This document shows positions 1-12,242 of a DNA stretch of 64,000 bases, piece after piece; the first letter of the stretch is position 1; the number at the start of each line of letters is the position of its first letter. Location of the stretch: NCBI GenBank assembly GCA_963969395.1, contig OZ017795.1:14446001-14510000 (forward strand), written 5' to 3'. This DNA comes from Pseudoscleropodium purum (Eukaryota; Streptophyta; Bryopsida; Hypnales; Brachytheciaceae). A model generated the notes under the pieces. The model had not been told where the DNA came from. It saw nothing but the letters and a program-made list of their open reading frames with translations, and did not search any database. The position numbers were made by a program, and so were the translations under genes.

Positions 1-730
1 TTGCATATCGAGTGATAAGATCTTTTTTTAAACTAGTATGGGAATGTTTGGAAGAAATTTCAAAAAATTTAGTGCTATGGTTACAAGACATAAGTGTTCA
101 ATGTGAAGAAAACAAGTATTTTTTATTTCCTAATCCCACTAAATTATAAGGCTTTGAATCTTTTTACTTAAGAATTTTGTACTCTAAATAATAAATTCAA
201 ATTTTTTATATTAAAAAATTGAGGTGAGAATTGAGAAAAAAAATTCACCAACCCCCTCTGTAATTTTCATTCTTAAAAAAAATTGTTAAGTTGAAGTAGA
301 TACAAGATAGAAGAAAAAATAAATTGTTGATAATTCTAAGATAAAATTGAAAATACTATTTCAAATGATGAGATTGATTCAAGAAACTAAACTAAACCAT
401 GTGCAATTTTTTTTTAACTTAAAAAAATGGAGTTCATAAATGGACTTAATACATTAAATTTTTTTAAGAATTTGTTAAGATTGGCTACAAAATAAAGTAA
501 TTCATAACTCTTAAAGTTTTTATCCAAATAGAGTGAATCAAATCTTTCCACATAGAAAATAATATAGTCTATAAGAAATTTAGAATTATTTTAAGATTTT
601 CTTTAATGTTGTTTGCCCTTGCTTGTTAGTTTGGACTTATTTTTATTGTGGCATATTTATTTATTCCAAGCACTGATTGAAATAAAAGTTAATACCTATC
701 CTATCTTAAAAAAAATTCAATGAATCTTTG
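1..730 (-). repeat. TTAA family B element, minus orientation, cut by window edge (B0)
   Basis: This stretch aligns by eye with 17729-19215 and, in reverse complement, with the middle and end of the B elements at 6748 and 61162. Shared blocks include the one ending with gaagaaaacaag near 110 and the block near 540-600. It has no insertion where the 17.7 kb copy carries a nested family A element: a single TTAA lies at 591-594. No TTAA terminus is visible near 730, so that end is eroded. No coding sequence is seen. Confidence 0.6.
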
Positions 731-1242
731 TAGTACAAAATAAATCTTGAATGTCATCTTATTGCACAAAATATGATTCAACTCTCCTTGATAATTTTCC
801 TTCCATCTCCCTTCTTTAATTCTAATATTTATACACTACATATTACATCAATACAAAAGTCTACTTGAGTATAAATTCTAACTTGTATAAACCACAATTC
901 TTGTACTTTTATCAGAACATGTTCCTCATGCTTGTTGTCCTTTGTCAGAGATGTACTTTCTTCAATTCTTCAATCTTTGTTGTCAAAGATAAATTGACAA
1001 AATTATCAAAGTTAGAATTTTAGATACTTGATGCAATTGAAGAAAAAGATATAGTTTTCAAGGTACAAGAATTGATTTACATGCCTTTTCCTAACAAATG
1101 TAGTGTCGCTACAACTATAAAAGAAGTTGTCTACAACAGATAGCAAAATAAGTAAAAAAGCACAATCTTGTGATAGCAAACAACAACATTACAAGACAAA
1201 AACAACCAAAACTCTAGCAACAACAACATGCAAGGAAAAATA
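731..1242. other. AT-rich spacer, nothing recognised
   Basis: No long reading frame, RNA gene or clear repeat boundary was seen here. The sequence is AT-rich with short A and T runs. Confidence 0.5.
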
Positions 1243-2370
1243 ACCTCAAGGTATGTGAGGGATGATTGCAAAAAAGGGTGTTTGTTTTTTGTAACGTTTT
1301 GCAAAATTGGTTTTTGTCCAAGCTATAACTTTCGAATTTTAAACCCAATGCCAAAAGCAAAATTTCTCAGTGTTTTGATTGCAATTGTATCACTTATTTT
1401 TCAAAAAAATTCAAAAAAAAATTTGTATTTAAAAGTTAGTTTCTCTAATTTGTCATACTTTCAATGTTTTTTGTTTTTTGTACTAAAGAGTACCCAAATT
1501 TAATGATGTAGAATTAAAATTTTGGTATTCTATTTCCACACTAGTTGGACATGTTTCATGTGAGAGGCATCAAAAAATACATTACTTTATGTCTTCTATG
1601 TCCTCTATGTTTGTCAAATAGGCCCATAAAAGGCCCCAAAAAGGGTTCCATGGCGCTCACACTCTTGAACATAGAAGATGGTTTGAAGTTTGTTCTTTTG
1701 GTGAAATCTCATCACTATCATGTCTTTATTAATGGAAATCTTTTAAATTTTTTTACTTCACTATAATTAATTAATTAAAAATACAAACATTGAAATACCC
1801 CTTTTCTACCCACAACTCTACATGTCCTAGAAAAGGAGCATTTCAACCTTTGTATTTTTTAATTAATTAGTTATAGTGAAATAAAAAAAATCTAAGAATT
1901 GTCCATTGATAAGGACATGATGGTGATGAGATTTCACCAAAAAAATGAACTTCAAACTATCTTCTATATTCAAAAATGTGAGCACCATGGAACCCCTTTT
2001 GGAGCCTATTTGGAAAAATGTAGTGGACATACAATAATGTATTTTTTAATGCCCCTTACATGGAATATGTCGAACTAGTGTGGAAATAGAACATCAAAAT
2101 TTCAATTCTACATCATTAAATTTGGATACTCTTCAGTATAAAAAAACAAAAAATGTTGAAAGTGTGACAAATTACAGAAATTGACTTTTAAATATAAAAT
2201 TATTTTTGAATTATTTTGAAAAATAAATGACACAATTGCAATCAAAACATCTAGAAATAGAGTTTTTGCTTTTAGCATTGGACTTGAAATTGAAAAGTTA
2301 TAGCTTGGACAAAAATCGGTTTTGCAAAACGCTACAAAAAATGGACACCCTTTCTTGCACTACCTTGAGA
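1243..2370. mobile_element. Foldback (long inverted repeat) element F1
   Basis: Two long arms, about 1243-1807 and 1829-2370, are reverse complements of each other with moderate divergence. They flank a spacer of about 20 bases. The outer ends carry AAGGGTGT followed by a T-rich run and a GTAGCGTTTT-like block. The centre contains AATTAATTAATT palindromes. A diverged relative lies at 32351-33054. The short open frames inside are by-products of the repeat. It is probably a non-autonomous DNA transposon of the foldback or MITE type. If transcribed it would form a long hairpin. Superfamily is unknown because no clean target duplication could be set. Confidence 0.8.
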
Positions 2371-3060
2371 AGTGATGATGGCAACAAAAAACAAGAACAT
2401 GTAGAAAGTGTTACAATTGGAAGGCAACTTAGAAATGAAATACTCCCTCTACTCCAAAATGATCTTCCTATTGCACTTCATACTACTAAAAATTAGTCAA
2501 ATTTGGCTTTTAATTGCTATGTGGGACTAATAAAATAATTCCAAATAGTGGTTTTGCCTTCTTCTGTGAAATCACCAATTGAAAAATACATAAAATGACT
2601 AAAGAGGTCAATCAACATTGTTTGTTCTTATTTTTACATCTCTTTGAATATTGCCTAATTGGAAATGAAGCTCTAGGAGGCAAAATAGAGGTTGGTCTAC
2701 ACATGATCTTGGATCCATACTAACTGCCCACAAAATAACAACCTTACATTCAACAATTAAGTAACAATTAGTGTTTTTTGAAAATGCCAAAAAATGCCAC
2801 TTTTGAATATTTACAAATTGCACTTTGAAAAGAGCTCCAAATTTTAAAGTTTTTAGAATAGTAAGAGTGCATTGAACTCCACTTACAATATAGAATGGAG
2901 TTTTTTTAAATGTTGTTTTTAGCCTTAATTCAAAACATTTTGTCCAATAGGAAGATCATTCAGTGGAATGGAGGGAGTTGTATATATTGTATTTTGGCAA
3001 CTTCTAGCTTTTTCTTGTTCACCTTAATTTTGATCATCAAATTTATCACCTTTGAACTTA
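2371..3060. other. Spacer, nothing recognised
   Basis: AT-rich DNA with only short frames lacking any recognisable domain. Confidence 0.45.
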
Positions 3061-3960
3061 AACCCTAGTGATGTAAAATGAAACTTTCAAAGTCCAATTT
3101 CTACTCCAACTTAGAAATTTGAAGAATTCCTAAAATTGAATATTTCATTGCGATGTAAAATTTAGGACTAAACCTACATATTACTAATTTTAAAAAAATA
3201 TTATATAACAAAAATCTGGTTACTATTTCATGTTTGCCTATGTTGAATGACAGTTTGAATTGCTTTGTAAATATTTATACTATATCTTATATGAATTTCC
3301 TTTTTTTTTTAAATCTAAAATTTATGATCATTTTTATATTTCACCTTTGGAATTGAATATTTTAAGACTTATAGATGGCATACGATTTCATTATTTTGTA
3401 AAAATTAAATGAAGATACTTTCTATTGATGTTGAAGTGGTCAAATGGAGATTGGAAATTACTAAAGCTTCAAAACTTGGTCCCCAAATGAAGGGATGTCT
3501 TGTAAAATTTCCTATAAATTATTTAAGCTTCATACATTTCTTCATGGAACAAAAGGCACTCCTATAGAATATCCTATAAATGATTGGTACAAAAATCCCT
3601 TTCTATACATAATAGCTAGAAATGTTGCTTTACAAGGCAACAAATCTCTCAATTTCTACCAAAAAATGTAGAAAAATGAGTATTTCTACTCAAAAGTGGT
3701 TGATCTCTCCTTTGTCTATACCATCCATTATTACATCTCAATTACATCTCAACTTCTAAATTGTTCATTACAAAGATATTGGACTCAAAGCTATTTTACA
3801 TTTCAATCCTTCATCCAAAATGCCCACTATAAAGAATGTATACTCATTATGGACCCTCTTCCTAATGCAAGACATTATGTGCCCCTATTAGACATTTTCT
3901 CCAAGCCTTGTCAAAACCTATAAAGATTTTATTGTGTTGTCTACTTTACCCTTGGCATAG
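3060..3960 (+). repeat. Dispersed repeat I, copy 1
   Basis: Several blocks occur in the same order and orientation at about 15150-16310: a 'gacttatagatggcat' type block near 3367, a block containing ggttgatctctcc near 3697, and one with gtatactcattat near 3837. Identity is patchy, with large indels. The boundaries and element class are not clear. It may be a fragment of an old retroelement, but no coding motif was recognised. Confidence 0.5.
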
Positions 3961-4682
3961 CAAATGACAAAGTCTAAAGTTACAATGAAAATGACCATAA
4001 TCCATAAGGCTTATGACATTACTACATGCCATAAAAAAATGTCATAAAAAATACTACTAATTTCATTATGTAATAACTAACTAAAATGCATTGAGAGGCT
4101 ACTAACAATGGAGATTTCATTGCCTCAAGTACTAAGCTTATGATTTGTCAAATGTAGAAGTCACCTCGTGCGCATTGATCGTCACCAATGTTTTGTTGCA
4201 TTGTAAGGATTGAGAGACCTTCGGTCGGGTAGATTCACATACAATTTTAGAGTTTGGAAAAATCAATTGAAGAAAACATGGCACAACAATGAATGTCTTG
4301 TTTTAGATTCAAAATTTCATTATGACCTCTAAGAAGCTAAATGTGAATTTTTAACCTTGAAGATTCTTCCAAAGGATTCAAATTTTGATCACTAAAAAAT
4401 GTCAAACACAACAATCAATAGATGTTTGCAATAGGTGTATATTCAAGTTTTGAAATGTACACCATTAACATAATTTAGCGCACAATGGACTTACTCCCAT
4501 TTGATTTGGAATGGAATAGTTTACCTTATTTTGTACTCTATGTCTCCCATGAAGCTATCCCATGAAGTTGTCGATATACATTAGACTGTATTAGGTCTTC
4601 ATTTTGAGCTCCATTTGTCCCCAATGCATTTGGAAATCAAGAGAGGTTTCAATGCCAAACATAATCAAGTGATCAAAGAAGC
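3961..4682. other. Spacer, nothing recognised
   Basis: No gene or clear repeat identified. Confidence 0.4.
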
Positions 4683-5255
4683 TTAACTCATAAATACCCG
4701 AGGCCTTTTTTGAACTTCTAGAAATTTGCTCTAAAGTGAACAAAAAGTCAACATTTTTTATAGGTTGTATCAATTTTTTTGAATTGTAACTATACAAATT
4801 CAAACAACATATGATAGAGATCACATAGGAAAAGAAACCACAACAATATCACTTATTGATTGAAAGATTATAATGTTTGATCATGAGGGTGTTAAAATTG
4901 TGAAAGTAATTTGAAGTCTTTTAACTCTCTTTTCACATGTCAAATCTAAAAAATTGATCACCAAAAAAAATATGAGGTTAAAGGACATAACATGTACAAT
5001 CCAATCCATTTACAACTTCTTAAAATCTCTTCTACAATTTTAAAAATGAATTTCTAATGTAAATTTTTCTCCAAGATCTAGTGTATTTGAAACTCATTTC
5101 CAAAAGCTCTCAACACTATGGAAAGTCAAGATTGTAATGGACATCCATGCACAAAATCTTGAATGGAAAAATTATAATCAATAATTTTCAAAATCAGATT
5201 TTTGATGCTATAACTAGACTTCAAAAAGAATTTTTCAAAAATTACTAAAAATAGA
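4683..5255 (-). mobile_element. TTAA family A element, truncated (A1)
   Basis: It begins with TTAACTCATAAATACCCG, which matches the reverse complement of the right terminus of the family A element at 18400-19050. It then runs colinearly in minus orientation with 17005-17636 and 18400-19050. The far end, with the expected CCAAAATTTGATGCC and TTAA, is missing. It is a truncated non-autonomous element with no coding capacity. Confidence 0.7.
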
Positions 5256-6747
5256 AATTAATTTCTAAACATTCAAATCCTTCTTTACAATTGATGATTT
5301 GGAAAAAATTGTTATAAAGTACTATTTTGAAGAATATTTTGGAATTGATTTACAAATAAAAGTTTTAGATTATTTTTGAGTTTTAGATTCCATCTATATG
5401 GTTAGATTCACCAACACTATCACCAATATTTTTCTTATAAATTTTGAAAGAGAAATTTTAAATTTTTTTTTATTGTAAATTCATTTACAAGCAAAATCTT
5501 ATCATTTTTTGAATAAAATTTGTTGGAATGGATTTGAAATAAGGTTCTTTTGATACGGTGATTTTTTGACATTTTTTTGTTTGAACTAAAGTCAATGCAA
5601 TTTTTGGCTTGGTCAACCACTTGACACACTTCCACATTTGTAATTTTAGAAAAATATGTACTATAGTAACACCAAATCCAACCATTAGAGAGGATATCAA
5701 CTTGATAAAGTATTTCTACAAATTAAATGACTTTTATTCAAGCAATAATGAGAAAGAAAATTCATTTTCAATTTTTTTGTCCACAAGTTGGATGTCGGAG
5801 CACTTTAGGGTTAAATAATCTTATTTCTGACCACAATTTTCGTCATGAATGAATGTTGATAGCTTCAATACGTTAATCTAAATCTCTACTTGCAATGGCA
5901 TAATTAGATTTGGGGTAATGGTCATGTTTTCTCTAATGACTCTACAATGCGAGCTTCATAGTAGATAAAAAAGCATTTGAAGGCAGAAATCTATAAACCT
6001 AAGGTGGAGGCACCAATTACCAACCACACCCAATATTCAACATGGAAGGGGTGGTAATTCCAACCTTAGATGGAATTTGCCAATTTTGAAGCTTGAAATT
6101 TGTTTTTTCTATCCTTTTCAAATTTGCAACCAATAAGGTTTTGACATATTATGTGTAGTAATGAGTAAGAAAGTATTGTTTGGAATGATCAGAATTAGAA
6201 GACTTTAGACATTGCTCATGGGTCAAAAGTTCTTTTGCCTCTCAAAATTCACTATAATTTCAATTCTCTGAATAAAAATCTAAAATTTTAGCAATCTTTA
6301 TATTTCCTATCTTTCTACATGGGAAAATATCCACCAACTCATATTATACAAAATCTGCTTCCAAATTGCTTATTTGATTGGTTATTGGTGCTTCTATCTT
6401 AATAGCCTTGAAATGTCATTAAAAGAATCTACAAGTGTTCATGACAACAAACGAGTGCAAAAGAATGATCAAGAAAATGCCATCTCTACAAATGGCAACA
6501 TTTGTTTGCCATGATTAGTTTACATGTAAGGTAAGCCAACCTATTATCACTTTAATTAGCAATCTAATCTTGTTGGAGCCAACTCCATCAAAGGGCACCT
6601 ATTTTTCAAAGGTGTGTGCATGTTTCACAAATCAAACTCAAGTGGAATTATAATTTTTCAATTAAAATTATAATTTCTTGTGAAGTTTTGAAGTTTTCTA
6701 CTTTGAAATTATAAAGCTACTATGGAGTAAAGTCATAAAAGTCATAA
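5256..6747. other. Spacer, nothing recognised
   Basis: AT-rich sequence with short unconvincing frames. No domain, RNA gene or paired terminal repeat was seen. Confidence 0.4.
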
Positions 6748-7694
6748 TTAAACCCTAAAATGCCCAAACTGCATTTTTCAGCAACATAGAAAATTTTAGG
6801 CAGCTCATTACAAATGGAGTTTTTGATTTTTTTTTTGAAATTTTATCACAACATGTGCTTGAAGAGTAGCCTAAGACCCAAAAATTTTCATAACTTTTGA
6901 CTAAATGGTTAAAAAGTTATTGTAAGATATGTGTTTTCATTACTCGTTGGACAATCTGGGCAACAAAAAAACTTCTTTAAAAATCATTTTTTTAATAAAT
7001 TAAAATTTGAAATTGGTTGTCTAGATTTTATATTTACTTGGAAAGCTTTCCATCATTCCATTTTAATCAATGAGTCAAAAATTATGAGGAGTTTTAGTTT
7101 GCGAGAGTTTGTGAGTCATTATTGAATCTCTATTCTAAGACAAACTTCAGAGTCCTTTATTTAACTCAATTTTCAATATTTTTGAAAAAAAAAAATCAGA
7201 TGTAGATTGTTTATTACAACATTACAACCATTGGGATTGGCAATTTTTAATTCCATAACTAAAGTGTTCACAATTTAGTATTTTGAATCCTTTTCTCCTT
7301 TCTACTTGTTATTTTTTTTTGTGTATGTTCTACAATTGCAAACAATCTGAAAATTTTCAAGCATGTAGAGAACTTGACTCAAAGAATGAATTCAAATAAA
7401 TACCACCATTTTGGACATTTTTTCATACAAATGTGACCTTATGTAGTGCAGCTGCCCGGATTTTTGAAGGACCAAATAAAGGATTTTTGTCACTTCAAAT
7501 GTTAATATCTTGCAATCTACATGGCGGAAACTTCTGAAATTTTTTGCACATCTTTTCAAACTAGAATACTACAAGATCCTACAATTACATGTGTCAAAAA
7601 ATTCTTTTTTTTTCTAAAATTTGGTAACTATACTAGAAATGGCAGTTTTGGAGTGGTTTTGGTGAAAACATAGTCAAAATCATTTAGGGGTTAA
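6748..7694 (+). mobile_element. TTAA family B element, full length (B1)
   Basis: It starts with TTAAACCCTAAAATGCCC and ends with CATTTAGGGGTTAA, so both ends are imperfect inverted repeats bounded by TTAA. The whole 947 bp is colinear with 61162-62116, including the blocks around GGTTAAAAAGTTATTGTA and CTTGCAATCTACATG. No coding capacity. TTAA bounds and C-rich termini fit a piggyBac-type non-autonomous element. TA or TWA target duplications (mariner or Harbinger types) are not excluded by this copy alone. Confidence 0.75.
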
Positions 7695-8809
7695 AAACCC
7701 ATTACCTCCTGAAAGTATATCTATTAGCATATGGATATTCACCAATCAAAGATTTACACTTTATCCAAGTTCAAGTTAATGCCATGATTTTGTCAATGAA
7801 GTAAATGGAGTTAAAAGAAGTTTTATGATGGTAATGGGGCCAAAATTTAGGTGGTAGTAATATGAAGATGGTGGACCTTACTAGCATTTCAATCACCAAT
7901 ATATTGTGGTATGAGCACCCATTACTATGACTTTTTGCATGTACTCCAAAATTGTTTTGAAATTTGGATAAAAGAAGTAATTATGTGTGTTTTTTGAAGA
8001 GTGAAGGAAGGCTTGTTGAAGTGGAGGTACAACGCTTTGGCTCAAAAATTGATCAATTTCACTTTCAAACTTCATTTCATTAGAGGACCAATAATTGATA
8101 ATAATTGATAATGGGGGTAACACATAAATGAAGCACAGCATGTTTAAGAAAATGTAATGAGTGCGGATTGTAAGAGCAATCCCAAACCCCGAAGTGCAAG
8201 AATATTGAATCATGAAGGCTGTATCCCCCCCCCCCCACCCAGAAATCCAAAAACCATCAGAGAAATCCAAAAAGTCCATGGACTCATGGACCTAATTATA
8301 TTCCAGAGTGCAGCAATGAAGTTTCACAGGTTGAGTATGGAATGGAACTCGAAATTTCTTTCTCAAGCTGTGAAATTCCGTAAGTTGTCATACGAAATTC
8401 TTTTCTCAAGCTCTCAAATTCCATGGTGAATTGGGCCTCTAGACTTTTTCATGAGGAGAGTATCTCTGGTTCCCGGTTTCAGTGTTACGAACATCGAAAA
8501 TTTGTGCCACTGATTTCCCCGTTGTTTGCTGCTTTTACCTCATCCACATTTCTAGTACGAAATCATCGGGAAAATTTATGAAGTTCTAGCAAGGGAATCA
8601 AGGTTCTTGTGGATTTGTTGGTGATCCGGCAGCTGAAAGGAAGTAAGCATTGAGTCCGCAACTGGGTAAGGTCGTCAGGATGGCAACATTGAAGCATTGC
8701 GGGGTGTCGAAGTTGTGAGTATTGTAGATAACTGTCCGCACCCCCATCACATTACCAAGGTAGACAGGCCTAAAATGGATCCAGCCTAATTGCAACCCCT
8801 ACATTTGGG
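7695..8809. other. Spacer with a 12-C homopolymer; composition shift near 8.15 kb
   Basis: Nothing coding is recognised. A run of 12 C lies at 8225-8236. From about 8150 the sequence becomes visibly richer in GC than the preceding DNA. A minus-strand frame at 8598-8795 (65 codons) has no domain that I recognise. Confidence 0.4.
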
Positions 8810-9069
8810 GCGGCTCCAAGCTGACAGCAGCACACAACGACCCAGCACGGAGCAGGACAGAGCTGCACAAACAACGACTCAGCACACAACGATCCGTGCA
8901 CACAACAACGAGCACGGAGGAGTCCTGCACACACAGCGACGAGAGAGACGACGAGTCAGGTGACGCGGGAAAATCGGATCGGGAGGGGGAGCAAGCGTGT
9001 CGGGCGAGAGCCGGGAGGGCAACGCGTTCAGCAGAAGTGGGGCGGATTTGGTGGGGCTGCCCGCGGCGC
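8810..9069. other. GC-rich block with CA-rich imperfect repeats
   Basis: GC content is far above the window average. Around 8830-8940 there are imperfect repeats of the type AGCACACAACGA. It directly precedes the copy of the receptor-gene upstream region. It could be an old promoter or 5' leader, but no gene follows it. Frames on both strands here are probably by-products of low stop-codon density. Confidence 0.4.
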
Positions 9070-10385
9070 AGAAGACTCGCTGCGACGCAAGTGGTCTATA
9101 ATGGGAATGCCTATCTTTGTGTTGATTGTGAGTACGCAAGCTCTGTCTCGTCGTCCTGGAAATTCTCTCCCGTACGCAGAAACTCTATTTCTGCAGAAAC
9201 TTTGAAAGTTGTTGCCCTCCACCTCTGAACCTCCTTGCACTTCTTTCTCTTGTACCATGCTGGTAATCTTTTGTATCTTTAGTGAGGAACATCTTTAGTA
9301 GCCTCTAGATGCTTCTCTGTTGAGCTCAAGTCCATGCCGAGAACGGTGCGTTGGAAGTGAATGGCGAGCGAAAGGGCTCATTCGACAAACCCTGAGGTAG
9401 GTTTTGCAGCAGTTGCTTGTCCCGTACTTGCATCCCTAGCTTTGGCTCTTGTGCAGTCTTAGGTTTTGTATGTTCTGGGAGCTGTCTTAGGCGGGAGCTT
9501 TCGCATGGTGAACATTTGGCTGTGTTTTCGCCGCCTGGTACTTTCGAGTGTTACTAGTCGGCACTCGATGTAGGGTATCGATTCGCGAGATTTCTGCCTA
9601 GGGTCTGCGAAGATAAATCCGGTGTGCTATTTATTAATACATCTAGCTACTATCTCTGCAAGGTGCTACAGTGGTCGGGGCTCTATGTTGAGGGTATGTT
9701 CGCACAAATTGTTAGGAGTAGTGTTTGCAATGTGAATCCAGTCCGAAACTATATCTAAATTCCTTGCTAAGACCCTCGTTAACGCCACTCTTTAACGCCA
9801 ACATACCTTTAGAGTCCTAGTAAATAGAGAATAGGTGTTTGCTATATTTTTAGATCTATTGAATGTGATATTATGGCATCCGATGAGGAACGAGTGCTGC
9901 TCAGGTTACAGTACCCCTTGAAATGGCCAAATTGGGTGAATGTGAATGAATTCAGATTTTCTTGTTAATACCCCTAAGCTTTTAGATTGGATATGATATC
10001 TTGATATGTTAATGTAATGCATCTTGTTGCTGGCATGGATGCCTGGTGATGCTTGGAGATGGCACGATAGATTTTGAGGTAGGTTCTTAGTTTAGCGTTC
10101 TTGTTACGAAATTGATTCATTGAGGATGGAATTGAATGAGAAGTTTGGTGGGCTTGAGTGTTTAGCATTTGCAGCGATGATGCTACTCATCTTCTTTGGG
10201 GTTTTCACCAACTTTGATAGTAGTGTTAGATCTGGTATCTTCTGTGTCTACTTTTCTTTGCACACTGTGCATGGTGTCAAAACATCTGAATGCTGCACTG
10301 TTTGTGGTCCTGACATCATTTGCAATCTTGTTGACTTCAACATCAGAGGGTGTTTGTGAGGGTGCAGGTGCAAGTCATACGAAAA
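9070..10385 (+). repeat. Diverged copy of the receptor-gene upstream region (block H-a)
   Basis: This block aligns in order and orientation with 19365-21445 and with 21450-22570. Shared anchors include TGCCGAGAA(C/T)GGTGCGTTG, AATGTGAATCCAGTCC, a block near 9885 with ATGGCATCCGAT, TAGATTGGATATG(A/G)TATC near 9982, and GTTAGATCTGGTATC near 10225. The other two copies lie just upstream of the TIR-NB-LRR gene. Here no receptor exons follow, so this is a detached upstream segment or the remains of a lost paralogue. No protein-coding function is supported. Confidence 0.7.
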
Positions 10386-10729
10386 GGTAGCAAACTGAAT
10401 GATAAATGCACCTAAACATGCACTTAACCATTCCCATGTCACCGTATTTCAGTAATATGCTCTCAGAATTTTGCCTAATTGACTTAATCAAGGTGTTCCA
10501 AATCACCACTTCACTAGCCCCAAATTTTGAAATTCGCCAGAGGCATTTGTTGTCACCAGGACTACCATGCAATTCAAATTTGAATGTACTATAGAATTTG
10601 CCCAATTTTGCACCATGGTTTTGCACACATTGCCACCCTAAAATTGCACACCCTTTCAGTCCATGAAAAACCTCACCACAAAATAAATAGCACCTTTTCT
10701 TTCATTTGGAAAATCTGGAAAAAAATTAA

Positions 10730-10905
10730 AAAAGCCCTAATGGATAACCTTGTCTTGAATAGAAAAATCATAATTGATCATTATCAAAATTGGATTCTTG
10801 ATGCTTAAATTAAATTTTTTTTAAATATTTTTAGTAAGATGACTACTAAAAATAGCAATTTGGTTATTTAACTTCAAAGTATTGTCAACACCAAAATTTG
10901 GTACC
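10730..10905 (-). mobile_element. TTAA family A fragment (A2)
   Basis: About 170 bp match the start of family A in minus orientation. The segment includes TTATCAAAATTGGATTCTTG and ends in ATTGTCAACACCAAAATTTG, the mirror of the start of the element at 17005. The flanking TTAA terminus and the rest of the element are lost. Confidence 0.6.
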
Positions 10906-11083
10906 TCGGTCAATTAGAAATTATGGTAAGACCACCCATTCCCGACTAGAGCCCCATGTCTAATATGTAGGGTGTAGTTATTTCCAATCAAGGCTAGAAG
11001 AGATTTCCAATCGAAGCTTGGAATGTATTTTTTTCTTATTTTCAAGGTTTAGACTAATAAATTTAGGACACATGTCCCAAAGT

Positions 11084-12242
11084 CATTAGGGGAGATTTGA
11101 GGCCAAAGCGTGACTACGAGTTATCTGCGAGTTATTTGGCCGTGAAAGTGCTGTGAACGAGCAATGAACATTGCCAACAGTGTAGTGTGACGCGGTCAGG
11201 AGAGTGCCACATCACTTTCGGAAAAAAAAATGAAATTTTTTTTTCAACTTTCTTTTGCATTTCAAGAACCAAATTTTTTTTTTGACAACTACCGTACCCT
11301 TCATTGCAAGGGAAACAACGACAGGAACAAGGCCAAAATGGCCCTATACAAGCCTCAAATCTACCCTAATGAGTGAGCAAGAAAGTAGGAAATAGTGAGT
11401 GGGAAAGTAGTTCTTAAATGATTGGAATTGGAAGAGTTTAGATATTGGCTATAGATCTAGAAGACTTTTTGCCTCCTAAAATTTGTAGTAAATTGATTTC
11501 AAATAATAAAATTACCAATTTTTTTGCAATCCGTATCATTTCTATCTTTGCACATAAGAAAATATTTGCTTTGCCTTATACTACTCAAGATCATATCTAT
11601 AATTGCTTAAATGATCAATTGCAGGTGGTTCTACCTTAATCCTTCATCACCTAAGATCTTTTGGGATTCAAAAACATCATTGCTTTTGAAGTGTTATAAA
11701 TCTAAATGTCACTAAGGTATAGAAATCTCAACCATACATCATTCAATTGACTTAATGTGTCTACAAAATGACCTTGAAATGTAAAAAAATAGTTTAAAAA
11801 GTTGCAAAAAACACATATGAGGTTGAACTCCTACTAAAATGCTTTTCAATCACCCATAAATTCTTAAATTCATATGAAATTTCATCTACATAAACAAGGC
11901 TAGGATGTGCAACTTTTTCTTTAAAAAATGATTGAAAATGGACACTTTATGGAGAAGCATTAGGCAAGATTTGAGGGCAATAACAACCCATTTGGGGCAT
12001 CTTCTTGTTGTTGTTCTCCCGCAGCGAAGGATATAGCTAGCTATCAGAAAAAAAATTCAAAAAAATAATAATAATAATAATAATAATTCTTAAAATGCAA
12101 AAAAAAATTGAAATTTTTAAACAAATTATGAAATAACATGGCACTCTCTTAGCCACATCAAATTGCATTGTTGGTTGCATTCAAAACATTTTGGATACTG
12201 GAGAACTCACAGTCTTGTTTTGGCCTCAAAAATCCTCTAATG
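11084..12242. mobile_element. Terminal-inverted-repeat element, family D (D1)
   Basis: The left arm begins CATTAGGGGAGATTTGAGGCC. The right end reads GGCCTCAAAAATCCTCTAATG. The arms stay complementary for roughly 170-200 bp, as in the GCCACATC / GATGTGGC blocks near 11208 and 12151. The ends resemble those of the element at 62312-63589. An (AAT)n microsatellite lies at about 12064-12088. No coding sequence is seen. Superfamily is undetermined. Confidence 0.7.

Noticed and set aside
1228..2496. Three short plus-strand frames as genes
   Set aside because: All lie in the arms of a large inverted repeat and have no domains.
8157..9258. Several overlapping frames on both strands in the GC-rich block
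   Set aside because: They overlap each other, have no recognised domain, are not conserved in the paralogous block at 19.4 kb, and follow from low stop-codon density in GC-rich DNA.
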